Of a stretch of DNA of 64,000 nucleotides, positions 44,627 through 53,729 are shown piece after piece. The notes under the pieces are model-generated. The model saw only the letters and a program-made list of their open reading frames with translations. It was not told the DNA's origin and searched no databases. Positions within the stretch are counted from its first letter, which is position 1, and the number at the start of each line of letters is the position of its first letter. Both the position numbers and the translations under genes were made by a program. Source of the stretch: an uncultured Steroidobacter sp. (GTDB lineage Bacteria > Pseudomonadota > Gammaproteobacteria > Steroidobacterales > Steroidobacteraceae); assembly GCF_937958065.1 (NCBI RefSeq), contig NZ_CALFXI010000027.1, positions 1-64,000 on the forward strand, given 5' to 3'.

Positions 44627-47344
44627 TCAGGGAATGAGGTTCAGCTTGCGTGCCACGGCGATGGCCTGGGTGCGGTTGTGCACACCGAATTTGGCGTTGA
44701 TGTTGCGCAGATGGGTACGCACCGTCGTCTCCGAGACGAACAGCCGGCCCGCAATCGCAAGATTCGACAGCCCCTCGGCCAGCAGCCGCAGGATTTCCAG
44801 CTCCTTGCGGGTCAACGCCTCGGTCGCGCCCGGCGTCGGGGCCGGCGCTTCGATCTTTTCGGTGCGCTGGCCGGCGAGGCGTTTCAGGTACTCGGCCAGA
44901 TTCGCGGTCTCGTCGAGCTCGTTCTGTTGAGCCAGCGACAGCCGCTGCAACAAGCGCTGCATGGGCTCGCCTTCATCGAGGAAGATGCGCACGAAGCGCT
45001 CGCGCGCCCCCAAACGGAGCGCGTCGCGAGCCATGCGCAGCGACGCTTTCGAGTTGCCCGCCTTGTCCAGCGCGAGTGCGAGCAGGATGCGAAGCTTCAA
45101 CGCGCGGCGATGCCGTTTGGCGCTCTCGGCGCGTTCCAGCTCCTGCTTCAGTTGATTCACCGCCTCGTCGGCGGCCCCGTTGTGAATCATCAAGCGCAGC
45201 TGACCTTCCAGCAACGTATCCATGTCATTGCCGAACAGCGCACGCGACATTACTGGCGTCCAATCCACCGCCGCGCGAGCCCGTTGCAACGCCTCACGAG
45301 CACTCTTTGCATCATTGCGCCACAAGGCGAGCCGCGCCCGCTCCAGCTGAGCATTCGCCACCAGACGCGGCAGGCTCATGCGATGGCCGAAGCATTCCAT
45401 TTCAGTGACGGCCAACAGCGCGCGATCGTGATCGCCAGCATGATGTGCAATGCGCGCCAGGCTGCGATGACCGCAGATCAGGTGATCCGTCATGCCGAGC
45501 TCCTGCATCAGCGGCACATACACGCTCAACAAGCGCTCCGCCTCCGCCAGCTCATCCTGTTCGTAGAGCACTTCAGCGAGCAGGATGCCGGCCATGGCAT
45601 TGCCGTTCGTATCGATGAGGAACTTGCGCGAGCCCACCGCGGACGAATGTTTGAAGCGTGCGGTCGCTTGCCTGAGGCGACCATGGAGCAGGTCGATCGC
45701 GCCTTCCACGCATTGCGCGAAAATCGTCATGAACGGGCCGGCCGGCGCATCCTGCTGCACTCGACTGCGATCCAGCAGCTCACGCGCGCTCGTATATTTG
45801 CCCATGATCATGTGCAGGTTCGCGAGCGAGGTTCGCAGGATGCTGAAAGGAAAAACCTGCTCCGCCGTGACCTGCTCCAGCGCGCCTTGCGCGGCGTCGT
45901 AAGCCTCATCGAAGCGATCCAGCATGGTGAGCAACATCGGCCGCAGAGCGAGCGCATGCACTTCCAGAGACCGAGGCAGTGGCCCTTGCGCCTCGATGCG
46001 TTTGAGCATCTGCATGGCTTCCTGCCCACCTCGCGTGAATGACAGCGACCACGCGTGCATCAATCGCAGATGCGGCCAGTTGGCCAGTTCCTGCGGCGGC
46101 ACCGAATCCAGCAAGCGCGCCAGCAGTCGGATGCGTCCGCCTTCCAGCAACTGCTCGGCAATGCGTTCCAACATCGGCAGTGCATAATCGAAGTCCGCCG
46201 ATGCAAGCGCATGCTCGACTGCCGGCACCGGGCGATTCTGCGCGTCATACCAGCGAGAAGCGGCCCGATGCAGATCGGAAATATTCTGCGGATACTGCCG
46301 CTCCAGCTGGGTGCGCAGAAACCCGGCGAACAGGCTGTGATATCGAAACCATTCGCCGTCTTCGCTGATCCGCTGCACGAACAGATTCGAGCGTTGCAGC
46401 GCTTCGAGAATCTCGCGGCTGTCGCGTTGACCTCGCACCGCGTCGCAGAGCTGTGCATTGAAATGATGGAGCACACTGGTGCGCACCAGGAAGTCCCGCA
46501 CGCTCGGGCTCTGCTGAGCCAGAACTTCCTCGGCGAGGTAGTCCGCGACCAAGGCGTTCGAGCCCGAGAAATGCGCCACCAACTCCACCGAGCGATCGCT
46601 GCGTTCGAGCGCCAGCGAAGCAAGCCACAATGCGACCGGCCATCCTTCGGTCGCCCCCTGCAGCCGCGCGATATCGGCGCCAGGTACGTTCAAGCCGCGT
46701 TTGTCGCGCAGATAATCGCCGGTCTCGGCAACGGAAAATCGAAGTTGCATCGGATCGATGACCAGCAGCTGCCCGCGTGCCAGCAGCCTTGGCGCGCCGA
46801 TGTCCAGCATGGTTCGCGAGCCAATCACGATGCGGCAGCCTTCGGGCAGGTTCTCGATCACCTGTCGCAACACCGCGAGCGAAGCCGCGTTCTGCAGCAA
46901 CTCGGCATCGTCGACGAACAACACGAAGGGAGCCGGCGTGCAGGCAATGCGCTCCATCAGATCGAGCGCGACGACACCGGCCGCCTCATCGTTCTCTGGC
47001 TCGGTGGGAGCAACGCCACTGAGCAATTTGTCGAAGGACGCGTCGAGGAAAGCGAGAAAGCGCCCGACATCGTTGTCGGCCGCATCGACGGTCAGCCAGG
47101 TCGTGGTCACCCCCTGGGCCCGCAAGCCGTTCATGACTTGCAGCATCAACGTGGTTTTGCCGAAACCGGCCGGCGCTTGAATCAGCACCACCGTCTCGCC
47201 GCCAGCGCGGCACACTCGTTCCTGCAGTTCCTTGCGTGGAATCTGCGAACCCGGCAGCGTCGGCGGCGCGGTTTTCGCCAGCAGCAAATGATTGCGCACG
47301 CCCGAGACCGAATCAGAACGATTTTTCGGCAGTCCCACGTACAT
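44627..47344 (-). CDS. MalT-type LuxR-family regulator (LAL)
   Basis: 905 residues. An N-terminal STAND ATPase with Walker A IQAPAGFGKTT (55-65) and FVLFVDDAELL is followed by a long helical repeat region and a C-terminal LuxR HTH (LTRKELEILRLLAEGLSNLAIAGRLFVSETTVRTHL). MalT-like proteins oligomerise with ATP and an inducer, then activate promoters with repeated boxes. It sits between the TonB receptor operon and a divergent thiolase, both of which have the 17-bp box. It is therefore the best candidate to bind that box, but binding is inferred. Confidence 0.9.
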   Translation of the reverse strand: MYVGLPKNRSDSVSGVRNHLLLAKTAPPTLPGSQIPRKELQERVCRAGGETVVLIQAPAGFGKTTLMLQVMNGLRAQGVTTTWLTVDAADNDVGRFLAFLDASFDKLLSGVAPTEPENDEAAGVVALDLMERIACTPAPFVLFVDDAELLQNAASLAVLRQVIENLPEGCRIVIGSRTMLDIGAPRLLARGQLLVIDPMQLRFSVAETGDYLRDKRGLNVPGADIARLQGATEGWPVALWLASLALERSDRSVELVAHFSGSNALVADYLAEEVLAQQSPSVRDFLVRTSVLHHFNAQLCDAVRGQRDSREILEALQRSNLFVQRISEDGEWFRYHSLFAGFLRTQLERQYPQNISDLHRAASRWYDAQNRPVPAVEHALASADFDYALPMLERIAEQLLEGGRIRLLARLLDSVPPQELANWPHLRLMHAWSLSFTRGGQEAMQMLKRIEAQGPLPRSLEVHALALRPMLLTMLDRFDEAYDAAQGALEQVTAEQVFPFSILRTSLANLHMIMGKYTSARELLDRSRVQQDAPAGPFMTIFAQCVEGAIDLLHGRLRQATARFKHSSAVGSRKFLIDTNGNAMAGILLAEVLYEQDELAEAERLLSVYVPLMQELGMTDHLICGHRSLARIAHHAGDHDRALLAVTEMECFGHRMSLPRLVANAQLERARLALWRNDAKSAREALQRARAAVDWTPVMSRALFGNDMDTLLEGQLRLMIHNGAADEAVNQLKQELERAESAKRHRRALKLRILLALALDKAGNSKASLRMARDALRLGARERFVRIFLDEGEPMQRLLQRLSLAQQNELDETANLAEYLKRLAGQRTEKIEAPAPTPGATEALTRKELEILRLLAEGLSNLAIAGRLFVSETTVRTHLRNINAKFGVHNRTQAIAVARKLNLIP

Positions 47345-47479
47345 CTATCGACCCGTGGCCGCCGGCTCACCGCGCAGCGACCAACCCCCTGATAAATCGA
47401 TCATGTTGAATCGACTTTGCTGAACCGACTGTGCGTCATTCGTCGTCCGCCCAGTTGAGCGGGTTTGGCCGCCGCTGCA

Positions 47480-47496
47480 ATCGTCAGTTCCGACGA
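47480..47496 (+). promoter_or_regulatory. Regulon box, copy 2 (thiolase; divergent regulator)
   Basis: ATCGTCAGTTCCGACGA on the plus strand, the reverse complement of the consensus TCGTCGGWWCTGACGAT. It lies 69 bases upstream of the thiolase and points toward it in the same sense as the other copies. It could also govern the divergent LuxR-type gene. Confidence 0.75.
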
Positions 47497-47565
47497 AGTG
47501 TCGCGCCAGCCGCCGGCTAGAATACGGGATCGCTGCCTCCAACGTACCGTGCCGAGGAATCCATC

Positions 47566-48768
47566 ATGCCAGAAGCTTACATCGTTGCTGCCGTCCGCAC
47601 CGCAGGCGGGCGCAAGGGAGGACGCCTGTCCGGCTGGCATCCGGCCGATCTCGCCGCCCAAGTGCTCGACGCCCTGGTGGCTCGTGCCAAAGCGCCGAGC
47701 GACGCCATCGATGACGTCATCGTGGGCTGCGTGAGCCAGGTCGGCGAACAAGGCTTCAACATCGCTCGCAACGCCGTGCTGTCGTCGTGCTTGCCCGAAA
47801 GCGTGCCGGGCACTTCCGTCGATCGCCAGTGCGGTTCCTCGCAACAGGCGATTCATTTCGCGGCCCAGGCCGTGCAGTCCGGGTCGATGGATGTGGTGAT
47901 CGCCGCCGGGGTCGAGAGCATGACGCGCGTGCCGATGGGCCTGTCCGTCTCCCTGCCGCAGAAACATGGCTTCGGGTCTTATGTCAGCCCGGCCATGCAG
48001 GCTCGCTATCCCAACGTGGAGTTCAGCCAGTTTCTGGGCGCGGAAATGATGGCGCGTAAATATGACCTGTCGAAGGACCAGCTGGATGAGTACGCGCTCA
48101 AGAGTCATCAGCTCGCCATCGCGGCGACTCGAGCCAAGGCGTTCGACGAGGAGATCGTGCCGGTGCAAATCCGCCGCGCGCCGGCGCCGGGCGGAGAAGT
48201 CGCCACGCCCGAGGCGACCGAGGATCTGCATACGATCGACGAAGGCATCCGCTTCGACGCCAGCATCGAGGGCATTCGCGGAGTGAAACTGCTTGCCGAG
48301 GGTGGACGCGTCACCGCGGCGACGGCGAGCCAGGTGTGCGATGGCGCCGCCGGCGTCATGATCGTCAACGAGCGCGGCTTGAAGAAACTGGGAGCGAAGC
48401 CGCTCGCCCGCATTCATCACATGAGCGTCATGGGGCACGATCCCGTCATCATGCTGGAGGCCCCGCTGCCCGCCACTCAGAACGCACTCAGGAAAGCCGG
48501 CCTGCGCATCGACGATATCGATCTGTTCGAAGTCAACGAGGCGTTTGCACCCGTACCGCTGGCGTGGTTGAAAGTCACGGGCGCCGATCCGGAGCGGCTC
48601 AACGTGCATGGCGGCGCCATCGCGCTCGGACATCCGCTGGGCGGCTCGGGTGCAAAGCTGATGACGACGCTCGTGCATGCGCTCCATCGTCGTGGCAAAC
48701 GCTACGGATTGCAGACCATGTGCGAAGGCGGCGGCATGGCGAATGTGACGATTGTCGAGCGCCTCTGA
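47566..48768 (+). CDS. Acetyl-CoA acetyltransferase / beta-ketothiolase
   Basis: 400 residues. The nucleophilic Cys89 in VDRQCGSSQQA, the NVHGGAIALGHPLGGSG loop with the catalytic His, and the CEGGGMANVTIVERL C-terminus with the second Cys are intact. It performs the final thiolytic cleavage of beta-oxidation, releasing acetyl-CoA or propionyl-CoA. It is transcribed alone, divergent from the LuxR-type regulator, with a regulon box 69 bases upstream and strong hairpins at its end. Confidence 0.93.
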   Translation: MPEAYIVAAVRTAGGRKGGRLSGWHPADLAAQVLDALVARAKAPSDAIDDVIVGCVSQVGEQGFNIARNAVLSSCLPESVPGTSVDRQCGSSQQAIHFAAQAVQSGSMDVVIAAGVESMTRVPMGLSVSLPQKHGFGSYVSPAMQARYPNVEFSQFLGAEMMARKYDLSKDQLDEYALKSHQLAIAATRAKAFDEEIVPVQIRRAPAPGGEVATPEATEDLHTIDEGIRFDASIEGIRGVKLLAEGGRVTAATASQVCDGAAGVMIVNERGLKKLGAKPLARIHHMSVMGHDPVIMLEAPLPATQNALRKAGLRIDDIDLFEVNEAFAPVPLAWLKVTGADPERLNVHGGAIALGHPLGGSGAKLMTTLVHALHRRGKRYGLQTMCEGGGMANVTIVERL

Positions 48769-48784
48769 GGCGCTCGCGGCAATC

Positions 48785-48810
48785 CATCGAGCGGTGTCAG
48801 CCGCTCGATG
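48785..48810. terminator. Convergent terminator hairpin
   Basis: CATCGAGCGG (48785-48794) and CCGCTCGATG (48801-48810) form a perfect 10-bp stem. A second small hairpin (GAGCGCC/GGCGCTC) lies at the thiolase stop. They separate the convergent thiolase and acyl-CoA synthetase genes. Confidence 0.65.
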
Positions 48811-50896
48811 TCCACTCCGCCCAGCCATCCAACGCCTCGACCCGACCGCCGCTCGCTCGCAGCGGATTGATCTCCAACGACACCAACTCGGTTCCCAGCG
48901 CCAAAGCCGCGTCGCCTATTGCAACGATCACGTTGGCGAGGGCGTTGCGATCGACGGGGGCCGTCCCACGCAAGCCGTTCAACAACGCCTTGCCTCGCAG
49001 CTCCTCGATCATCGCGAGCGCATCGGTTTGCGAGATTGGCAATAAGCGCAGGCTGGTGTCGCGCAATGCTTCGACCCAGACGCCGCCGAGGCCGACAGTG
49101 ATCACGGCGCCCCATTGGGGATCGCGCATGGTGCCGACGAACAGCTCCACACCGGCCTCGCGCATCGGCCCGACAGAAACACCCTCGATGTGAGCGTCAG
49201 GGACAGCCTTGCGGGCACTCGCCAATATTCTCTCGTACGCCGCCGCGACGTTGTCATCGCCGGTGACATCCAACACCACGCCGCCAACCTCGGTCTTATG
49301 AGCGATATCGGGCGACACGATCTTGAGCGCCACTGGCGATCCACAAGCGCGGGCATGGCGCACAGCTTCGTCCGAGCTGTTGACCACTTTGGCGGGAATG
49401 ACCGGCACGCCACGACGGTGCAGGTATTCGAGCACCTGGCGCTCTGATCGCGGTCGGTCGCTGTCTGGAGCGGGCGCTTGCGCAGCGGACGGCAGCGCGC
49501 GCGTGACTCTCGACCATTCGATCGCGCGTGCCACCGCTCGAATGCCGTGCTCCACGCCGCAGGGAAGGTAGTTACAACCGGTGGTGTCGATGATCTCTTC
49601 GCTCAACTCGCTGAAGGGCCGCACGGTATGGCTGATGAGCAGCGTCGCCCGACTGGCGCGAGTCTGTGCTGCGGCCACGCCAGCGAGCAGCTGTCGCAAG
49701 AGCTTGCTGTCGTCAGCGGTCGTCGAAGCGACATCCAGCACAGCAACGACCGCCGCGAATTCGGATTCGGCCGTCATGGCGTCGAGCGACTTCTCCAACA
49801 AGGACGGATCGAGGAGTGCACCGCCCGTAACATCCAGCGGGTTGTGTGGCGTTCCAAAGTTCGGCAGCGCCGTCGCAAGCTGTGCCGCTGTAGCCGACGA
49901 CAACGGCGGCAAGCTCACACCGGCATCGGCGGCGCGATCGGCGGCGATCTCGCACAAGCCACCGGACAACGAGATCAATCCCAATCCGCCTTCGGGCAGC
50001 TGTCCCCATCGAGCCAGCACCTCGGCGGTGAGAATCAAATCTTCGAGCGAGGTCACCCGCACGAGGCCGTAGCGACGACAGACCGCATCGAACACGCGAT
50101 CGTCACCGACCAGCGAGCCAGTGTGAGCCTGCGCCGATCGAACCGTGACTTCGCTGCTGCCGACCTTGAGCACCACGACCGGTTTGCCCGCCTGCGATGC
50201 TCGCAGGCAGGCGCGCGCGAATGCAGGAGCATCCCGCACCGATTCGAGGAACAACGCGATCGAACGGGTCGCAGCATCGTCGATGAGATAATCGATCACC
50301 TGCGCCACACCGACGCCCGCCTCGTTGCCTGTGGACACCATGTAGGTGAGCCCGATGCCCTGCCACTGCGCGAAATAGGACATCTGCGCGGCCAGGGCGC
50401 CGCTTTGAGAAACGATCGCGATCTTCGCATCGCGTGCACGCTGCGGCCGCAAGCTCACCGTCCACACCGGCGTTCTGCTCGTGTAGTTCACGAAGCCGAG
50501 ACAGTTCGGCCCGAGCAGTGAAATGCCATGATCGCGAGCCAGACTCGTCAGCCGCCCCTGCAGCTCACGTCCCGCAGCGCCGGACTCGGCAAATCCAGCG
50601 CTCAGAATGATGGCGTTGCGAATGCCTGCTGCACTCAGCTCGAGCAGCGTATCGAGCAGCGTCTCCGACGGAACCATCAGCAGCGCGACATCCACCGGCT
50701 CGCCGATCTCTCCGATCGTGCCGACGGCCGGCTGCCCCAGCACCTCTCCGCCCTTCCGATTGACCAGAAAGACCTTGCCCTCGTAGCCGAGCGTGCGCAG
50801 ATTGGAAAACGCAGCGCGCGTCCAGACGGAGCGCTCGGTCGCTCCCACGAGTGCGATGGAACGCGGCGAAAACAATGCGGCCAGTGGATGTGACAT
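48797..50896 (-). CDS. ADP-forming-type acyl-CoA synthetase (CoA-binding plus ATP-grasp)
   Basis: 699 residues. The N-terminal CoA-binding domain (FSPRSIALVGATERS, GPNCLGFVNY) and the succinyl-CoA-synthetase-like middle (IVSQSGALAAQM, STGNEAGVGVAQVIDYL) are followed by the ATP-grasp domain, with VALKIVSPDIAHKTEVGGVVLDV. This layout is that of acetate/pimeloyl-type ADP-forming acyl-CoA synthetases. It is the last gene of the leftward beta-oxidation operon, 19 bases after the AMP-forming ligase. It may activate a short-chain product of the pathway. Confidence 0.88.
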   Translation of the reverse strand: MSHPLAALFSPRSIALVGATERSVWTRAAFSNLRTLGYEGKVFLVNRKGGEVLGQPAVGTIGEIGEPVDVALLMVPSETLLDTLLELSAAGIRNAIILSAGFAESGAAGRELQGRLTSLARDHGISLLGPNCLGFVNYTSRTPVWTVSLRPQRARDAKIAIVSQSGALAAQMSYFAQWQGIGLTYMVSTGNEAGVGVAQVIDYLIDDAATRSIALFLESVRDAPAFARACLRASQAGKPVVVLKVGSSEVTVRSAQAHTGSLVGDDRVFDAVCRRYGLVRVTSLEDLILTAEVLARWGQLPEGGLGLISLSGGLCEIAADRAADAGVSLPPLSSATAAQLATALPNFGTPHNPLDVTGGALLDPSLLEKSLDAMTAESEFAAVVAVLDVASTTADDSKLLRQLLAGVAAAQTRASRATLLISHTVRPFSELSEEIIDTTGCNYLPCGVEHGIRAVARAIEWSRVTRALPSAAQAPAPDSDRPRSERQVLEYLHRRGVPVIPAKVVNSSDEAVRHARACGSPVALKIVSPDIAHKTEVGGVVLDVTGDDNVAAAYERILASARKAVPDAHIEGVSVGPMREAGVELFVGTMRDPQWGAVITVGLGGVWVEALRDTSLRLLPISQTDALAMIEELRGKALLNGLRGTAPVDRNALANVIVAIGDAALALGTELVSLEINPLRASGGRVEALDGWAEWTSSG

Positions 50897-50915
50897 GCGG
50901 TCGCCAGTGAGCGTC

Positions 50916-52580
50916 TCAAGCTTCCCAGATGACCGCTTGCGCCAGCTCCCGCCACTGCGGCGCCTGGGCGAGATAGCGGCTCTCGATCTGGCTGCGGCGG
51001 ATTTTCATGGTGGGGGTGAGCATGCCGCTCTCGATGGTCCAGGGCTCCCTGACCACGACCATGTAATCCACCTGCTCGTGGTCTTCCAATGATGCGTTCA
51101 CTTGTTCCAGCAAGATCGTCAGTTCCCGATCCAGTTGCGCACGGACGGCCGCGTCCGCTTGCGCCTGGCGATACTTATCCGCCGCGATCATGAGCAGCGC
51201 GAACGGCTGCGGCTCGCCATGACCGGTGACGCAGATCGCTTCGACGAACGGATGCGCGCCCAGCCGATTCTCGATCGGTACCGGCGCGACGTATTTTCCC
51301 TTGCTCGTCTTGAACAGCTCCTTCACCCGACCGGTGATGCGCAATCGCCCCGCTTCGTCCAGCTCACCGCGATCGCCCGTGCGGAAGAAGCCGTCAGCCG
51401 TGAAGCACTGTTTGGAATCATCGGTGGAACGGTAGTAACCGAGCATTTGTCCCGGGCTTTTCACCAGCACTTCGCTGTCCTCGCCGAGCCGACACTCCAC
51501 CCCTGGCAGCGGCACGCCGACGTAGCCTGGACGCACATCGTCACGTGGGCTCGCATGAGACGTCGCGGCATTCTCGGTCATGCCATAGACCTCGATCAGG
51601 TCCAATCCAAGCTCGCGATACCAGGAGAGAATCTGCGCGGGCAACGGCGCGGCGCCAGTGAATCCCAAGGTCGCCGCATCCAGCCCCAGCCCGGCCAGAA
51701 TGTTCTTCTTCGCAATGGGACCTTGCACCGGATCGGCGAACAACGCCTTCTGCCGCTCCGGCGGCAGCTGTTGGTTCACGGCCTGGTAAAACTTGGTCCA
51801 CAATCTCGGCACCGAGAAGAATCGCGTCGGACGCGCGCGCTTCAGATCCGCCGCGAATGTCTCCAGGCCGAGATTGAAGAACGCCTGGAAGCCGAACACG
51901 ATCGAGGGCACCTCCAGCGCGACGCGCTCAGCGATATGCGCGAGTGGCAAATACGACAGCATTCGATCGTCGGCATTGGTGTTCCACAAGCTCGCCGTTG
52001 TCAGGCATGGGGCGGTCAGGGAGTTGAAGCTGTGCATGACCCCCTTGGGCTGCCCCGTCGTTCCCGACGTGTAGATGATGGTCGCCAGCGCGTGCTCGTT
52101 GCGCTCGACGAGCCTGGCCAGCGGCTCTCGATCGGCAATGAGATCGTCCCAGCGCCGGGCCACGGTCGATGGCGCCATCGGCAGCCCGATCTTCGGCAGC
52201 GAGCCCGGCAGCACACGCTGCACCTCGTTCCAACTGTCCGTCACGCCGTCGACTCGCCCGATGAAGATCAGCCGAGCATCGCAATGACGCAGCACATAGT
52301 CGGCCGTCGACGAGCTCGCGCTCGGATACAAGGGCACACTCACATGACCCGACATCCAGATCGCCAGATCGGCCATGATCCAGTGCGCGCAGTTCTTCCC
52401 GTAGATCGCAATGGTGCTGCCCGCGGGCAGATCGAGTGAATGCAGATGCGCCGCCATGCGCCGCGCTTCATTCCAAACACGAGACCAGCTGTACTCGACC
52501 ACCGAGCCGTCCGGCAGCGGTTGAACGAGATAGGCGCGGTCGGGCGTGGTGCGGGCCCAATGTTCGAGACGCTCCAGCAT
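50916..52580 (-). CDS. Long-chain acyl-CoA ligase (AMP-forming)
   Basis: 554 residues from ATG 52580, which shares one base with the acyl-CoA dehydrogenase stop (TGATG). The open frame upstream is out-of-frame sequence of that dehydrogenase gene. The P-loop IIYTSGTTGQPKGVMHS, the YLPLAHIAER motif, YGMTENAATSHA, and FFRTGDRGELDEAGRLRITGRVKELFKTSKGKYV are intact. It activates carboxylic acids to acyl-CoA. In the proposed pathway it would follow the aldehyde dehydrogenase. Confidence 0.92.
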   Translation of the reverse strand: MLERLEHWARTTPDRAYLVQPLPDGSVVEYSWSRVWNEARRMAAHLHSLDLPAGSTIAIYGKNCAHWIMADLAIWMSGHVSVPLYPSASSSTADYVLRHCDARLIFIGRVDGVTDSWNEVQRVLPGSLPKIGLPMAPSTVARRWDDLIADREPLARLVERNEHALATIIYTSGTTGQPKGVMHSFNSLTAPCLTTASLWNTNADDRMLSYLPLAHIAERVALEVPSIVFGFQAFFNLGLETFAADLKRARPTRFFSVPRLWTKFYQAVNQQLPPERQKALFADPVQGPIAKKNILAGLGLDAATLGFTGAAPLPAQILSWYRELGLDLIEVYGMTENAATSHASPRDDVRPGYVGVPLPGVECRLGEDSEVLVKSPGQMLGYYRSTDDSKQCFTADGFFRTGDRGELDEAGRLRITGRVKELFKTSKGKYVAPVPIENRLGAHPFVEAICVTGHGEPQPFALLMIAADKYRQAQADAAVRAQLDRELTILLEQVNASLEDHEQVDYMVVVREPWTIESGMLTPTMKIRRSQIESRYLAQAPQWRELAQAVIWEA

Positions 52581-53722
52581 CACAACGTCCTCGCAATCAG
52601 TTCCTTCATGATCTCGTTGGTGCCGCCGTAGATCCGACTGGCGCGGTTGTCGATGAAGGCCCGCGCGATCGGATACTCGAGCATGTAACCGTAACCGCCA
52701 TGCAATTGCACACACTCGTCGACGACATGACAGACGAGCTCCGACGCCGTGAGCTTGGCGGTGGCCGCCGCTTCGGGACTCAACTGATGCTGCAATACCA
52801 GTTCGAGACAGCGATCCACGAACACCTGGGTCACGGCAATCTTCGCTTTCAGCTCGGCGAGCTTGAAGCGCGTGTTCTGATACTCGGCGACGGACTTGCC
52901 GAACACCTTGCGCGTACGCGTGTAATCGATGGTCCAATCGAGCGCGGCCTGGGCCGACGAGATGGACAGAATGGCGATGATCAACCGCTCCCAGCCGAGC
53001 TCTTTCATCAGCTGCGGGAATCCTTGCCCCTCCTCGCCGCCGAGCAGATTCTCGCGCGGCACGCGCACGTTCTCGAAGAACAGCTCGCACGTGTCCTGCG
53101 CCTTCATGCCCACCTTTTTCAAAGGCGCGGCCTTGGTGAAGCCGGGCCGGCCGTTCTCGACCAGGAACAAGGAGATGTCCTTGGCTCCGGCGCCGGAGTT
53201 GCCGGTTTTCGCGACCACCACGACGAGGTCGGCGAGATAGCCGTTGGTGATGAAGATCTTGTTGCCGTTGATGATGTAGTCGTCGCCGTCGCGCTCGGCC
53301 CGGGTTTTCACCGCCTGCAGATCCGAGCCGGTGCCCGGCTCGGTCATTGCGATGGCGCCGATTGCCTCGCCGCTCGCCATCTTCGGCAGCCAGGTGCGCT
53401 TCTGCGCTTCGGTACCGAAGTTCAGGATGTAGTTGGCCACGATGTCGGAGTGGACGGCGAAGCCAGGGCCAGTGACGCCGGCGTAGCTCTGTTCTTCCAT
53501 GAGCACCGTACTGTAGAGGCGATCGCCGCCCATACCGCCGTATTCCTCCGGAACCGTGAGGCACAGCAGTCCCAGCTCGCCTGCACGTCGCCAGATATCG
53601 CGGTCGACATGTTGCTGCTCCTCCCAGCGCGCATGGTGCGGCACGCATTCCTCGGCCAGGAAGCGCCGGACATTCTTACGGAACTCATCGTGATCGGCAG
53701 TGAAGAGGGTGCGAGCGAGCAT
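52580..53722 (-). CDS. Acyl-CoA dehydrogenase
   Basis: About 380 residues from ATG 53722, which is preceded by GAGG. The FAD-binding MTEPGTGSDLQAVKT, the VQLHGGYGYMLEYPIARAFID segment, and the C-terminal YGGTNEIMKELIAR with the likely catalytic Glu are all present. It inserts the alpha-beta double bond in acyl-CoA and passes electrons to ETF. It lies 7 bases downstream of the FadB-type gene and overlaps the ligase by 1 base. Confidence 0.93.
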   Translation of the reverse strand: MLARTLFTADHDEFRKNVRRFLAEECVPHHARWEEQQHVDRDIWRRAGELGLLCLTVPEEYGGMGGDRLYSTVLMEEQSYAGVTGPGFAVHSDIVANYILNFGTEAQKRTWLPKMASGEAIGAIAMTEPGTGSDLQAVKTRAERDGDDYIINGNKIFITNGYLADLVVVVAKTGNSGAGAKDISLFLVENGRPGFTKAAPLKKVGMKAQDTCELFFENVRVPRENLLGGEEGQGFPQLMKELGWERLIIAILSISSAQAALDWTIDYTRTRKVFGKSVAEYQNTRFKLAELKAKIAVTQVFVDRCLELVLQHQLSPEAAATAKLTASELVCHVVDECVQLHGGYGYMLEYPIARAFIDNRASRIYGGTNEIMKELIARTL

Positions 53723-53729
53723 GATTGCC

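Noticed and set aside
42692..46042. Very long plus-strand frames (over 540 codons each) antisense to the TonB receptor and LuxR-type genes
   Set aside because: They are complementary-strand shadows typical of high-GC coding DNA; the minus-strand proteins have full domain support.
52581..53648. An N-terminal extension of the AMP-forming ligase frame into the dehydrogenase gene
   Set aside because: It is an alternate frame of the acyl-CoA dehydrogenase; the ligase start at 52580 is set by the TGATG junction.
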